A stretch of 64,000 nt of DNA from Isochrysis galbana (GCA_018136815.1 CM030932.1:6874230-6938229); one strand, 5' to 3'; positions 32,010 through 42,597 are shown, numbered from the stretch's first letter. The notes: generated by a model not told the origin, from the sequence alone. A program made the numbers and translations.

Positions 32010-33360
32010 GGCATCGGGGGATACAGCCCATGTCCCACGGATAAAGGTACCCAGCTTTATAGGACGAGTCCTACAATGTAGGACGACGTTGTGGACTATG
32101 AAGACACGATTCAATCTAGGAATGGGGAGCTAGGATTTGGTTTCTGTGTTCATCTCATTGCCCTCATTGAGTCCTCCTAGAGGCTCAAGACACCATTCTC
32201 AAAGCATAATGAGTTATTTGCCACTCGCGGAAGCCTTCCCGGCAAAAAACGGCGTTGTCCTACGAATTGCCGCAAACACCTGAGGACACGATTTGAGGCT
32301 CATGATGAGCTCCCTAGAACTTGCTCCCACGAGATGAAATGCTCTTTGGCATGGGTTCTTTTCGACCTTCAGTGGAGACCAAGCTTGGTTTTGAAGCCCA
32401 ATGAGAGTTTTGGCTGCTTTTGCCTCATCCGGGCAACAACAAAACTCTCGACGCTCCCGGTGGCCTCCGATGGCCGAAGTACTCAGTTCACGCTGGAGCC
32501 GAAAGCTCGGTCAAGACGAAGTCTACCGGATAAAGGTACCCAGCTTTCTAGGACCAGTCCTAGAAACTAGGACGGACTTTGCTAGGTGAGAACATGAGCA
32601 TACCATGTTATTTTGTCCCAAACCTTGGCTATTGAGTTACCACATGCATGTCCTCATTAAATGTTCCAAGTGTACCTAGGCACCATTCCCTCAGCAACAC
32701 CAAGTTTTGTGACGCGTGTGCGGGTCACCTGGTCGGAATTGCTGCTTGTCCTAGAAACAGGAGAAATGGCTGATACCACCCAATGGGGAGCTCTTCTACC
32801 CATGGTCCCCAGGAGATGAAATGTTGCTTTGACTGCCCTCTTTGAGACCTTCAGTGACCACCAAGCTTGGTTTTGTCATCTAAGTGTCCAATCCGCTAGC
32901 CTACTGCTCCAAAAGGTCTAAAATAAAACTCCTCTGGTGCGAGCGGACGCCCGAGTGCAGCGTCGCATGCTGAATGTGGTAGCAAAAGTAAGCAAAGACA
33001 AGCTCCGCAGAGTTGGTCATGGGGAGAGCTAAGGTTGAATGGGTTGTGGAGATGGTTTGCTCCAGGTGATGGGATGTCTCATAAGCTCACCATGGGCTAC
33101 AATGGAGGCATGATCGGCAGAGTCCTAGAAATCCAAGAATTTTCTAGGACGTGGTCCTAGTTTCTAGGACGGAATTTTTTGTCCGCTACAGCCTTGGCCA
33201 TAGTGGGAGCTAAGGATCTCAAGACTGAGTTGGGACTATCCTTCAGTTGGTGGGAAGTCCCAATCCTTCACTCTCGAAAGTTGTGTGGCTTTCAAGCTCA
33301 GGGTCCTACAAATACACCGAAATCGTAGGACGCGGTCCTATAATGTAGGACGGAACTTTT
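32010..33360. repeat. Degenerate long repeat array with covarying TAGGAC/GTCCTA palindromes
   Basis: Four related blocks near 32040, 32530, 33120 and 33300. The first two share GGATAAAGGTACCCAGCTTT and more diverged flanks (GACCTTCAGTG, ACCAAGCTTGGTTTTG) at about 490-bp spacing. Each block holds TAGGAC...GTCCTA...TAGGAC. The second arm pair forms a 7-bp stem with a 3-base loop in every block. No coding frame. Confidence 0.7.
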
Positions 33361-33361
33361 T

Positions 33362-33425
33362 AGCCGCCCATGTGCACTACTTTGAGCCTTGCGTGGGGGG
33401 AGGGGAGGGGGCGGGCCTGTCGATG
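33362..33425 (-). repeat. LINE 3'-UTR remnant
   Basis: The plus strand reads CATGTGCACTACTTTGAGCC...GGGCGGGCCTGTCG, matching 6575-6632 and, on the same strand, the LINE 3'-UTR near 34573-34625. Confidence 0.5.
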
Positions 33426-33439
33426 CACATCCATCTATA

Positions 33440-34075
33440 CGGATATCAAACTAAAACTTTATACTACTAGTTGGTTCGCATGGGGGAGGGCACGCTTCCT
33501 TGCGAGGTGCACATTCAGGTGGTGGGCGCCGTTCGGGCGCCAAGCGCAAGCAGCGCTTCTCCACCGGCACCTTCATGGAGAAGGGGCCGATCACGTATGG
33601 CGAAGGACTTCAAATCGCGAGGGACGAGCATGCACGGTTGGCCGAACTGAAAGAGGGGAAGCGGGCCCGCGCTGCGATGCGGAAGGCATCCGGGGAGCAA
33701 CGAGCATTGCAAAGGAAGGTGGCTGCGCGAGCGGCTGCGGCACGGGTGTGGGCTCTCGACGGTGATGCGGCTCGTCTAAAGAAGGGAGAGCTGCTGGCGA
33801 TACTCAATGAAGTAGGCGTAGGTGGGGGCTGCTTCAAGCCCATGGATGCCAAGAAAGAGAAGCTGCTGCCGGCTTTCGAGGCGCATGTTTCGCAAATAGG
33901 CTGTTGGGAGGCCATTGCAACCGTCTTGTGGGATCCACCCCCCGGTGAGTTGGATGTGCAAGGGCACAAGCATGTGCGTGTGCAGCTACCCACGAACATG
34001 CCTCTGCAGGGATAGAAGGTGTCGTTCCGTCAATAGTGGGACATCAGTCGAATTGAGCGATCAAATGTCCACAGT
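33440..34075 (+). mobile_element. Small retroelement-like unit with head, ORF and tail
   Basis: Starts with a diverged head (AAACTTTATACTACTAGTTG then GTTCGCATGGGGGAGGGCAC) resembling the SINE head, carries the frame at 33575-34015, and ends GTTCCGTC...GATCAAATGTCCACAGT, the tail motif of 2703-2753 and 17607-17665. Boundaries are approximate and no duplication was found. Confidence 0.4.
33575..34015 (+). CDS. Unidentified 146-aa protein, probably element-encoded
   Basis: From the ATG at 33575: MEKGPITYGEGLQIARDEHA, then a basic helical stretch rich in Lys, Arg and Ala, then LKKGELLAILNEVGVGGGCF and a C-terminal WEAIATVLWDPPPGE. The frame stays open upstream for about 25 codons without an ATG. 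LKKGELLAILN resembles a short SAP-like DNA-binding helix, which is a weak guess. Its position between repeat head and tail motifs suggests a mobile-element origin. Confidence 0.4.
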   Translation: MEKGPITYGEGLQIARDEHARLAELKEGKRARAAMRKASGEQRALQRKVAARAAAARVWALDGDAARLKKGELLAILNEVGVGGGCFKPMDAKKEKLLPAFEAHVSQIGCWEAIATVLWDPPPGELDVQGHKHVRVQLPTNMPLQG

Positions 34076-34415
34076 TGTATTGTAGTTGTTTAACATTAGA
34101 TCTTGTTAAAAGTATAAGAGAGAGACGCCGTCAAAGCTTCTTCGCTAATCACATCGGTGCACGCCGTGCATGGGCACGGCGCGATGTGCATCGGTCCCCC
34201 GCGGATACGCCGTGCGTGCGCATGTCAACCCGTTCCTTCTGTGTACCCCTGCGGCCCACAACTACGTAAACTGGCCATATAAGAGATGTTTCATTGCAGC
34301 ACCTATGATGACTTGCAATCACAATGTGCACGCCGTGCGTGGGCACGGCGCGATGTGCATCGGCCCCCCCGCGGATACGCCGTGCGTGCGCATGTCAACC
34401 CGTTCCATCTGTGTA

Positions 34416-37400
34416 AAAAAAAAAAAGATCTGAAGGTTCAGGGCTACACACCTATCGCCGGACAGCGCCTACTATTGCTACTGTACATCAGCCATCGCCC
34501 TTACCTCCCTTTTCCCCGCCCCCTTGCCTTCCCCCCCTCGTTCCTTTGCCTTCGGTGTCGGGGGTGCGGCCTTGGTACACTACCTAGGGCCCGGTTTTGG
34601 GTGTGGGGTCCGGGCAGGCCTTTTGGATTTGCGTTGATAGGGTAGATTAGGTGTCTCTTAACGTGGGTGTCCCAGGGGTGATGCACCGGCGTGTTAGGCG
34701 CCTCTATCTCCTGTGCTTCGCCGTTTCCGTCTCGACTAGGTGCTCTATCCCTAGCTTACCAGCTAGGGATACGAGCTCCGCGCTGGGGGTTAGTTTGTTT
34801 ATTTCGCCTAATTCGTAGAGCGGCCGGACGTCGGCCAAATCTATCCTCTTTTTGGGTTGTCTCCCCATGCCTGCCTGGGCGGTTCGCGCGGAGTCTGTTG
34901 AGTTGGCGAATAATAGCGCCTTGCTCAGTTTCGTGAATCTTTCCAGTGTGCGTATTAGCACCGATTCCTCTGAGAACGTGGCGTCGTCATAGTATATCCT
35001 GTAGAAGTCCGTTATGATGTACCTCCATGCGAGCATGTATAGCGTTGCCAGCGCCTTTGGGCACGGGCCGTTTGGGTGTATGAAGAGCCTATCTATTATG
35101 TTTTGTTCGCGTGGTTTATCCGGTGTGCTTGGGCGTCGGGCTAGTGTGTCCAGGGCGTCGAAGATGTTTGTTAGCCGCGGGCATTCTCCCAGGTGCGTGG
35201 AGGATTCGTCAGTTGCCATACAGATCCGGCACGCCTTGTCTCGGTGCGCGAATCTATTGGCTGTGGCTATTCTCCTATGTGTAATGTGCTTGAAGTGCAG
35301 GTAAGTGTCCCTCGTTGTCATCATGGGCGAGGTGTAGATCTGGGCTAGATGCGCCCATACCTCGTCCGTTATTGGTAGTCTCGTCGCCCAGTTGTCGGGG
35401 CCCGTGAGTCGCCGGCGTTTACGGCAGGCCGTTTGTAGGGCTCTCGTTAGGTGTGCGACTTCAGTCGCGTCGAGCGTCGTTTGACCGTCCAGGGTGTACT
35501 CGTCCGGCAGCGGGTATTCTGTCCTTTTGTTTGATTTGAAGCCTTCGCCCCATTTTGCGGGGGGAGTCGGGTCTAGGTCGGTGGGTGCCGCTATCGTGTG
35601 GTCGCCGAGGATGGGCGTGCCCAAGTATGAGAGCTCGACTTCGTACCATTTGCCCCCCTCCTCTGCGAAGTATTCTCCTTCTTGGTTTATGCGAATCACG
35701 GGGGGTGGGATTTCCGTGTTCAATGGCGTGTTGGTCTCGGGGTCACGTGTTTGGGCGGCAGCGGCTTCGTGTTCCGCTGCCTTTATTAGGTCTTGCGCGT
35801 GTTTCACTACGTTTGCCCATGTGCCCAAAAATTTATCGCGGGGGATGTACTCTCCCTTGTATTGTATGTATGTATCATTGTTTTTTAGGTATTGCTCGCA
35901 TTCCTCTGCGGTGTACGCATCCTTGCATGCGCGGTCTTTAAACACGTTGTGTACGGTGATACATTCTAGTTTGTTCCACATTTCTATCCATCTCGGGTGC
36001 ATGTTCGGCCCACTATGGTGCGGATTGTGCCATATGGGTTGGGATAGCGCTCCGTCCCTACTCATCTTTAGTGGTTGTAGTTGTAGCATTCTCACATTTG
36101 CTATGGCTTGCTTCCAGAATGCAGGGAGCTTGCTCCTTCCTTTTATCCCGTCCGTTAGTTTGTGCGCGGGTACGTCGGCTATTACTGCCGCCCTACCTAG
36201 GCTTGTGCGGCAGAACCATATGTCCAGGATTTGCTTCCATTGGGCCTGCCTCGCGTCTAGGTAATTCAGTATCCACTTTGCTTGTAGTGCTTTAACATGA
36301 TTGTTCCAGTCGAGGAGACCTAGGCCTAAGTGCGGCCCTTTTTCCGTGTCGCCTTTGAGCGGGATTTCCGGGTGTTTAATCCATTGCAGTTTACGTCCCG
36401 TGCGGGGGTTTGTCCATAGCACTCTCGCTACCGAGTTTTTGAGCGCCCTATGGAACGATTGTGGTGCTGCCAGCGTTTGTACCCAGTATCTTGGGACGGA
36501 CAGCACTAAGAAGTTCGCTACCATCGTTCTTCCGTGTATGGAGAGGTTTGCGGTTATGGGTTCGAGGGCCGTAATTTTTTTGTCTATTTTATCGGCGAGG
36601 CGCCTCCAGAAGGCCTTGGTGGCCCCGGGTCCCCCCAGTGGCACGCCCAGGATCGTTGCGCATTCGTTGCTTTTTAACCATTTGTATCGCCTAAAGGCTT
36701 GCGGTGGGGTCTTGCGCTGTAGGGAGCCCCATCTAAGTCCTTCGAATTTTTGTTCGTTCGGTTTGCCGCATGAGGCGGCCGCATATCGGTCCACCCATTT
36801 TAGCGATCGGCCCAAGCTTGCGTAGTCGGATGCGAGGAGCTGGGTGTCGTCGGCGAATTGGCTGATTTTGAGCTCGGCCCCGTTGATTATGATCCCGTTT
36901 ATGTTGTCGTCTTCGTTTATCGCCCTGGTTAGGGCTTCCGCTGTCAGCAGGAAGGCTAGCGGGGAAAGCGGGCATCCTTGTGGGACGCCGCTGGCTATGT
37001 TGAAAGGGAAGCTTCTGCCCCCGTTTGTTTTTATGTATCTGATCGGCTTTGCGTCCGAGTTGGTGAGGGTCCGCGCATATCTCTGAAAGTCGCGTCCGAA
37101 CTTTAGTTTCTCGAGTGCGAGGTGATAGAATCCCCAGTTCACTCTGTCGAAGGCTTTCTCCCAGTCCAGTGCTAGCATGATTCCGGGCTCTTTCGTCTCA
37201 TCTAGATATGCCTGTGTGAGTTGGAGAAGGTGTGTGGCCTCTCCAATGAGTCTTTTGGGTACGAAGCCCAGTTGATCTTTGGATATTATGTGTCCTATCA
37301 CTTGTTTTAGTCTGTTTGTTAGGATCTTGGCTAGAATTTTATAGTCGCTTTGTAGTAGCGTTATGGGCCTATAGTTTCTTGGATCCCGCGTGTCTCCTTT

Positions 37401-37911
37401 CTTGTATAGAACTATGATGTCACCCTCTCTCATGGATACACTGAGTTGTCCTTCCGCTAGGGCGAAGTTCAAGACTCTGAGGAAGTCGTGCTTTACTAGT
37501 TCGGTGTACTTTTTGTAGAACTCAGCTGGCAAGGCGTCCGGTCCTGCGCTTTTCCCGTTGCCTATCTCGCCTATGGCTTTGGTTAGCTCTTCTAGCGTTA
37601 TGCGGCCCTCCAGGGCTGTACTGTCCCTCGCCGTGAGAGGCTGCGATTCCAGCAAGTTTTCCAGCTCTAGGTCTCTGGTTGCCGTGCGTGCTGGCATGTT
37701 GTGTGTTGTCGTGGTGTGTGCTGTCCGTGTGGCTCTGGGGCTTCGGTTCGGGTCGTGGCTCGCGGGTACCTGGGTTGGCATGGCCCCGGCTGGGGGACGC
37801 TGCGGCTGCGTGGCGTCGGCCATCACTTGGTCGGCCGGCGCGGTGAGGTGGGCTGAGAGAGAGGAGGGGAGCGTGGCGCGCTCCATGACCCTATCGTTAT
37901 AACGATAGTTG
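34416..37911 (-). mobile_element. LINE (non-LTR retrotransposon), apparently full insertion, T-tailed
   Basis: Flanked by a perfect 16-bp duplication, CCGTTCCATCTGTGTA (34400-34415 and 37912-37927). In sense orientation (minus) it opens with the exact 18-bp palindrome CTATCGTTATAACGATAG, then GGGTCATGGAGCGCGCC, carries one long frame, a ~280-bp 3'-UTR and ends CAGATC plus a run of 11-12 T. LINEs normally end in A or a short A-containing repeat, so the T-tail is notable. The perfect duplication and open frame indicate a recent insertion. Confidence 0.9.
34704..37886 (-). CDS. LINE reverse transcriptase, endonuclease domain not present
   Basis: 1,060 residues from the ATG at 37886, stop TAG at 34704. 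A short Pro/Thr-rich start (~90 aa) leads into ITLEELTKAIGEIGNGKSAG and PDALPAEFYKKY, the usual approach to a LINE reverse transcriptase, then YKKGDTRDPRNYRPITLLQS, GVPQGCPLSPLAFLL (~300) and the catalytic FADD (~344, for YADD). A zinc-knuckle-like CRICMATDESSTHLGEC lies at ~885, as in the zf-RVT region of L1-like elements. Neither an APE-type nor a restriction-like endonuclease was recognised, although the element has its own 5' head; the frame may be an internal fusion that lost the nuclease. Confidence 0.92.
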   Translation of the reverse strand: MERATLPSSLSAHLTAPADQVMADATQPQRPPAGAMPTQVPASHDPNRSPRATRTAHTTTTHNMPARTATRDLELENLLESQPLTARDSTALEGRITLEELTKAIGEIGNGKSAGPDALPAEFYKKYTELVKHDFLRVLNFALAEGQLSVSMREGDIIVLYKKGDTRDPRNYRPITLLQSDYKILAKILTNRLKQVIGHIISKDQLGFVPKRLIGEATHLLQLTQAYLDETKEPGIMLALDWEKAFDRVNWGFYHLALEKLKFGRDFQRYARTLTNSDAKPIRYIKTNGGRSFPFNIASGVPQGCPLSPLAFLLTAEALTRAINEDDNINGIIINGAELKISQFADDTQLLASDYASLGRSLKWVDRYAAASCGKPNEQKFEGLRWGSLQRKTPPQAFRRYKWLKSNECATILGVPLGGPGATKAFWRRLADKIDKKITALEPITANLSIHGRTMVANFLVLSVPRYWVQTLAAPQSFHRALKNSVARVLWTNPRTGRKLQWIKHPEIPLKGDTEKGPHLGLGLLDWNNHVKALQAKWILNYLDARQAQWKQILDIWFCRTSLGRAAVIADVPAHKLTDGIKGRSKLPAFWKQAIANVRMLQLQPLKMSRDGALSQPIWHNPHHSGPNMHPRWIEMWNKLECITVHNVFKDRACKDAYTAEECEQYLKNNDTYIQYKGEYIPRDKFLGTWANVVKHAQDLIKAAEHEAAAAQTRDPETNTPLNTEIPPPVIRINQEGEYFAEEGGKWYEVELSYLGTPILGDHTIAAPTDLDPTPPAKWGEGFKSNKRTEYPLPDEYTLDGQTTLDATEVAHLTRALQTACRKRRRLTGPDNWATRLPITDEVWAHLAQIYTSPMMTTRDTYLHFKHITHRRIATANRFAHRDKACRICMATDESSTHLGECPRLTNIFDALDTLARRPSTPDKPREQNIIDRLFIHPNGPCPKALATLYMLAWRYIITDFYRIYYDDATFSEESVLIRTLERFTKLSKALLFANSTDSARTAQAGMGRQPKKRIDLADVRPLYELGEINKLTPSAELVSLAGKLGIEHLVETETAKHRR

Positions 37912-38367
37912 CCGTTCCATCTGTGTAGCCCCTGCGGCCCACAACTACGTAAACTGGCCATATAAGAGATGTTTCGTTACGCAGCACCTGTGATGACTTG
38001 CAATCACAATGTGCACGCCGTGCGTGCGCACGGCGCGATGTGCACCGGCGCCCCCCGCGGGGGCGCCGTGCGTGCGCATAGCAACTTCCAGGAAGGTCCC
38101 TTCCGTGACGGATCCGCCGTCGCCTCGCTTACCGTCACGGCGACCAGTTTCAGGTACCATACTACCCTCCGCCGCCCTAGTCCTATGGGCCATTTGCGGC
38201 TCTATACCCTCCCGCATCTCACTTGCTCCATGAGAGCGGGCGCCCTTGGGTACAGCGTCAACGTCCACACGCTTCAAGCGCAGCACACAGGGAAACTCGG
38301 GCGGCTCGTCCTCCCCTCCGCTTCGCTCTCCTCTTCCTCCTCCACAACCCTCCTCGCTCCTTTCGAC

Positions 38368-38925
38368 ATGGGCCAGTACTTTGTCTACATCGCCAAGCGA
38401 CTTGGTCAGCGCACCTACGAGGAGATCCGCACCCCAGCCTTCAGGTTCTGCGAACACATGGAGGAGGGCATGGGCGGCGCCATCCTGGCGATGCTGCTCG
38501 TCACAGCCTCTGGCATGGGCCGTGGATGTGGAGACTTCCGCGTGGATCTGGCCAAGGAACGCTACCCGTCGATGTGGGCACTCATCGAGCCATACATGGG
38601 CCGTTGGTGCAAGGCAACCCTCATGCTCGTCGGCGACTACTCCGACGAGTACGACAAGATCCCAGTCCCAAAGACCAGATACATTGGAGAGCAGGCCGCC
38701 CTCGCCTACCTCTGCATGGAATACATCATGGCGGTCGCGTACGCTGAAACGAATCCCATGGCGCAAGTGCGCCGAACAGCGGGCAAGCTCTACATGCAGG
38801 ACCGACCAAGCGTCCTCTCACGCATCACAGACCTCGCCATCCAAGATCAGCCGAACGACATCGTCGCCATCGAGGAAGAGGGGTGTGAGAAAAAGACGAA
38901 GAAGATGAAAACTCAACACGCATAG
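38368..38925 (+). CDS. Unidentified 185-aa protein (MGQYF start)
   Basis: From ATG 38368 (MGQYFVYIAKRLGQRTYEEI) to TAG 38923-38925, with a Lys-rich end. The frame is open far upstream, but MGQYF fits the start of a widespread small protein family of phage, bacterial and algal-virus genomes that also carries a VLVGDYxDE-like block; here ATLMLVGDYSDEYDK. That link is from memory of short motifs and is weak. No signal peptide. It lies just past the 170-bp repeats next to the LINE. Confidence 0.45.
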   Translation: MGQYFVYIAKRLGQRTYEEIRTPAFRFCEHMEEGMGGAILAMLLVTASGMGRGCGDFRVDLAKERYPSMWALIEPYMGRWCKATLMLVGDYSDEYDKIPVPKTRYIGEQAALAYLCMEYIMAVAYAETNPMAQVRRTAGKLYMQDRPSVLSRITDLAIQDQPNDIVAIEEEGCEKKTKKMKTQHA

Positions 38926-39856
38926 CTGGGGAGAGTCACTGCGTGTTGAGAGGAAAGCGCGGGGGGGGGGGGGGGAAGCGTGATTAGCTTTGTTTTGTAC
39001 CACTGTTGTTAATAACTAAAAAGAAAACAGATATGTTGAAAAACCACCTGGTCCTCTTTTGACGGAACGCGACTTGATTTTTGTAGTGAATGTTTGTTGT
39101 CTTCTTTCTTCTTTCTTTCTTTCTACCTCTAATTGCTTATTGACTCACTACAGCACCATAGCACAAGCACCACAGGGATGTGCATGTGATAGGAGGAGCG
39201 AGGGGGTTGAGCGGCCGCCGATCCACGTGTGCGCTCCCGCTTGCTGCTGGCTGCTGGTGCAGTACGCAACAGTACGGCGTGCACAGCTGTCTCTCTTCTC
39301 GTTCTCCAGTAACAATGGCCTGCCCATGGGTGATAGCTTCCAAGGGGTGCTTGCCCTTGGCCCAAGCATGCTCTCTCCTACAAGGATTTCCTTGGGCTCT
39401 TGGCCTAGGTGACCTTCGAGAACAAAATGACAGGGATTAAGTATCGGCCCAATATTGACAGTCCGTACAGGCCCTGAGACGTGGTGCATGTGCGACGCAA
39501 CCTGCTTCAATTCCGCCCAATCCTTAGGTTGCAGGCATGGGCAGTACATGTGGGCTGAGTACAATGCTTGACTCAGGACCCCAAAGCTTTAAGGGGCCAA
39601 AATACCAAGGGGGAGAACTAATGTGCTAGGAATTGGCTAGGTACTGAGTACACGAAGGCAGCAAAGAACAAACAGCCCCAGACTACTTCTCTAAAGTAAA
39701 GCTCTAGCTCTCGATGAAATCCCCTGGATGATATGAGCTCGGCAGCGTGAAGATGTGCGGGAGGGGATTGCGTTCGCGCGCTTGCCTCGCCCTGCTCTCC
39801 TCTTCCCGCCTGCGCTTATTCTCTACGCCGCCATCCTCTCCTTCTCTCGCTCTCGG
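38926..39856. other. Intergenic; one unassigned minus-strand frame
   Basis: A minus-strand frame at 39148-39564 reads plausibly (MYCPCLQPKDWAELKQVASH ...) but matches no family I know and has no supporting exon. The rest is promoter flank of the F-box-like gene. Confidence 0.3.
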
Positions 39857-40747
39857 ATGGACGGGGGGGTGGGCGAGTCAGAACCGCCGCTCGCGCTACT
39901 GGCGCTCCCGTGTGAAATCATATCTGCTATCCTCGACACCGCCTTCGGCCCTGCTGGTGCCTTCGACTTTGCGGCCATTGGCTGCGCGGGGGCCACGTGC
40001 CGCGCACTCCATGTGGCTACATGCAATGAGGGGCTCTGGCGGCGGATTGCACTCAAGTGCGGGGCGGACAAGTGGTCATCTCTCTCCCTCACCCTCGCGC
40101 CGCACTATCATAGGGTCTCGCCTCTCGCTAGCACCTGGCGAGAAGAGGTCCTCAGCCGGCGCCGCCAGGCCTTTGGCCTGCTGACGACGGCGACTGACGC
40201 TGCCGCGGCGGTGACATCTGTGGCCGCTAACGCCATGCCCTCGGCCTCAACACATCCAGGACCGGTCGTCATCACGTCGGACGCTCGATTTACTCCCACT
40301 CCCGGGCTAAAGCGCGCCGAGTACTGCGCAGCTGTGCAGAGCGTCCAAGACTTACTGATGAGTTGTGATGATTGCAAAGCAGATCTGGCTTGGAGCTTCC
40401 TTTTCGATTGGTTGCATAGTCGTGTCCCGACGAAGGAGCCACTGCGTGCGTTGGTGATCGCTGATGTCATACTGGGCGTGTCGCACCCAGGCACACAGCC
40501 CGCGAGCCGACTGGACTATAAGAGGGAAGTTTCCATGCGCTCCGAGGCATTGGAGAGAGTTGTCGAGCTCCATGTCTTCAGCTTCAGCCAGCGGAGGGAC
40601 TGTCGCGGCTTCAGAGCTCGAGATGAGCGCACTATCTTGAGCGCCAGCATTGCACAGCTTTTGAATGACCAAACGAACGAGATCTGGTCGGCCCTTGCAC
40701 GTGGAGTGATGCTTGAGGTGACAAACATGGTGCTAAGATGCGATTGA
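39857..40747 (+). CDS. F-box-like protein
   Basis: 296 residues from ATG 39857 (MDGGVGESEPPLALL). Residues ~12-60 read LLALPCEIISAILDTAFGPA and then CAGATCRALHVATCNEGLWR, the Leu-Pro...IL...C..W pattern of an F-box, which docks substrate receptors to SCF ubiquitin ligases. The rest is helical with no recognised repeats. The frame continues upstream without an ATG. Confidence 0.55.
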   Translation: MDGGVGESEPPLALLALPCEIISAILDTAFGPAGAFDFAAIGCAGATCRALHVATCNEGLWRRIALKCGADKWSSLSLTLAPHYHRVSPLASTWREEVLSRRRQAFGLLTTATDAAAAVTSVAANAMPSASTHPGPVVITSDARFTPTPGLKRAEYCAAVQSVQDLLMSCDDCKADLAWSFLFDWLHSRVPTKEPLRALVIADVILGVSHPGTQPASRLDYKREVSMRSEALERVVELHVFSFSQRRDCRGFRARDERTILSASIAQLLNDQTNEIWSALARGVMLEVTNMVLRCD

Positions 40748-41777
40748 CAATCCGATTAAACGCCCACGACATCGTGCAGCAACAGCTCTACCATAAATCA
40801 CTCACAATAGCACTCGCATAGAATACTGACGAGACGAAGGTAGATGCCTAGGAGCAGCACTCGCGCCTGCGCTGAAAGGATGGTGGCAGGTGCTCTACTT
40901 TGTACCCAGAATTATGTAGTTGCCCACATTTTCGATTGGGTGAGGATGACATACTACGGCCAACGCCCATGTGACCTCTCGCTATCCTTCATGTTCTTCC
41001 ACCGTTGCAATCGCGCGTTCGGTGGAAATTGTGTTAAGGTGATTGGGGGACTATGTTCATAGGCCCTCCGGGTCTAGCGTGTGTGAAAGTAGGTCACTTG
41101 GAAGAAGGAAGAGGGAGAGCCAGAGCCGTTCTTTCTAGTTTGCGCTTGTTTGCTTGCCTCCAGAGGGGGATGGGGCATGTAATTTTGGCGACGAATGGAG
41201 CTGCGCGCTACTGAGCGCTCCGCCAGCTCAGGTTATTGGCGTGAGTCTGCGTTGGCGAAGCTCCACGCAGAATACGTGCTTTCGCGGTGCTAGCTGTTGG
41301 CCCTGCGTGCTCTCCGGTGTCCGGTGTGTTCTAGTCTTTGTAGGCTATGCCTGTCTGTCGCACGGCGATGGACCCGGAGTATGTAGCCTGGAAACTAGAA
41401 ATGCATAATCTAGAATGCGACAGAGTAGAGAGAGAAGGCGCAAGGCAGGATAAAGGGAGAGAGTAGCGAGTAGATGGAACAGGTGTGGCTTCATTGGAGC
41501 GAACCCAGGGCCACGCGCGGGGCGAAAGGTATTACCATTCTTCCTCTGGTTCTTGTTCGAAGAATTCCCTAAGATAAAGAACCTCTGGTAGGTGTAGGTC
41601 TTTTTACCGACACCGTCCTCGACGACACACAGAAACCAAAAGCCATTCACAAAGACAACCCGTCTTGTACTTGGAATGTTCCATACTATTATAGAGAATA
41701 GTGTAGAGGGAGTTTACCCTATGGTTCTCACTCTAATCCCCTTGCCCGTCCCGCTGCCGCCGCGCACCGCCGCCCTG
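40748..41777. other. Intergenic, no gene seen
   Basis: About 1 kb between the F-box-like gene and SDH4; only short frames. The last ~100 bp should hold the SDH4 promoter and 5'-UTR. Confidence 0.4.
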
Positions 41778-41912
41778 ATGGTCCTCTTCCTCTCAGCCGC
41801 ACGACGACTGGCGCTTGCAACTCCGCGCTCGGCGCGCGCTTTCCGTGCAGGTCTGCACCGACGCACCCTCCTTGCCCCCTGCCCCCGTCCTGCTCTCTAC
41901 GAGCCCCCCCCC

Positions 41913-41943
<31 letters not shown>

Positions 41944-42597
41944 ATACACACACACAAACACTTCTCCTTGACCTTCCTGCTGCCTCTCAGCTCCTCCCAC
42001 TCTCTTCACCCTACAGCCCCTTGCCTTTGCTGTTGCCGTCCCCCTTGCTCTTGCACTTACACTTGCCCTTGGCCTTAGCCATGCATCACCATACGCCCTC
42101 GACCCCCTTTCCTCCCCTCCCACATTTGGCCAACCCAAACTGCGCTTCCTACTGAAAGCTCTCACACACATTGTGGCCCACCAGACTCAATCGACCCCTC
42201 CCTAATTCCTTCGCAATCGCCAGGCAAGCCAGCGCTCGCAGAGCAACAGTCGGCCATCGTCGCGCCGGACACCAGTGGTCAGATGATCCATCTCTTTCAC
42301 AAGGTCAATCTGGCGCTTCTCGGCGTCACCCCTCTCGCACTCGTCCTCTCACCCTCAGCTCTTAACATGCCCGTCGACTTAGCGTTGGGCGTCCTTTTCC
42401 CTGTGCACGCTCACATCGCAATGAATGGCGTGATCACCGACTATGCCGCAAAGATCTTTGGCAAGGGGGCCACGATGCCTTGCCGCTTTCTGATGCTGGG
42501 GATCACCGGAGGAACGATTCTTGGCTTTGCCCGACTCAATCTTGCAGGTGATGGGTTAACGGAGAGTGTCAAGGGACTTTGGCGCAAAAGCAAGTGA
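41778..42597 (+). CDS. SDHD: Succinate dehydrogenase membrane anchor subunit (SDH4/SDHD)
   Basis: Two exons, 41778-41850 and 42224-42597, give 148 residues. Exon 1 encodes an Arg/Ala-rich mitochondrial presequence (MVLFLSAARRLALATPRSAR); exon 2 encodes the mature chain. The phase-1 junction (G/GC) keeps frame. Three hydrophobic helices follow, with PVHAHIAMNGVITDY (His86, His88; Asp97-Tyr98), matching the heme-b histidine and ubiquinone-site Asp-Tyr of CybS/SdhD. It anchors complex II in the inner mitochondrial membrane. The intron contains a long C run and a CA repeat. Confidence 0.85.

Larger units (their letters stand above)
34161..38090. repeat. ~170-bp tandem repeat, interrupted by the LINE
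   Basis: Copy 1 at 34161-34329; copy 2 starts at 34330, is broken by the LINE at 34416-37911 and resumes at 37928-38014; a partial copy 3 runs to about 38090. Each unit begins ACGCCGTGC(G/A)TG and includes GGCCCACAACTACGTAAACT and GATGACTTGCAATCACAATG. Copies differ by scattered substitutions. Confidence 0.85.

Noticed and set aside
41884..41955. A Pro-rich coding extension of SDH4
   Set aside because: It is the C run and CA repeat of the intron; reading through breaks the frame to the mature chain.
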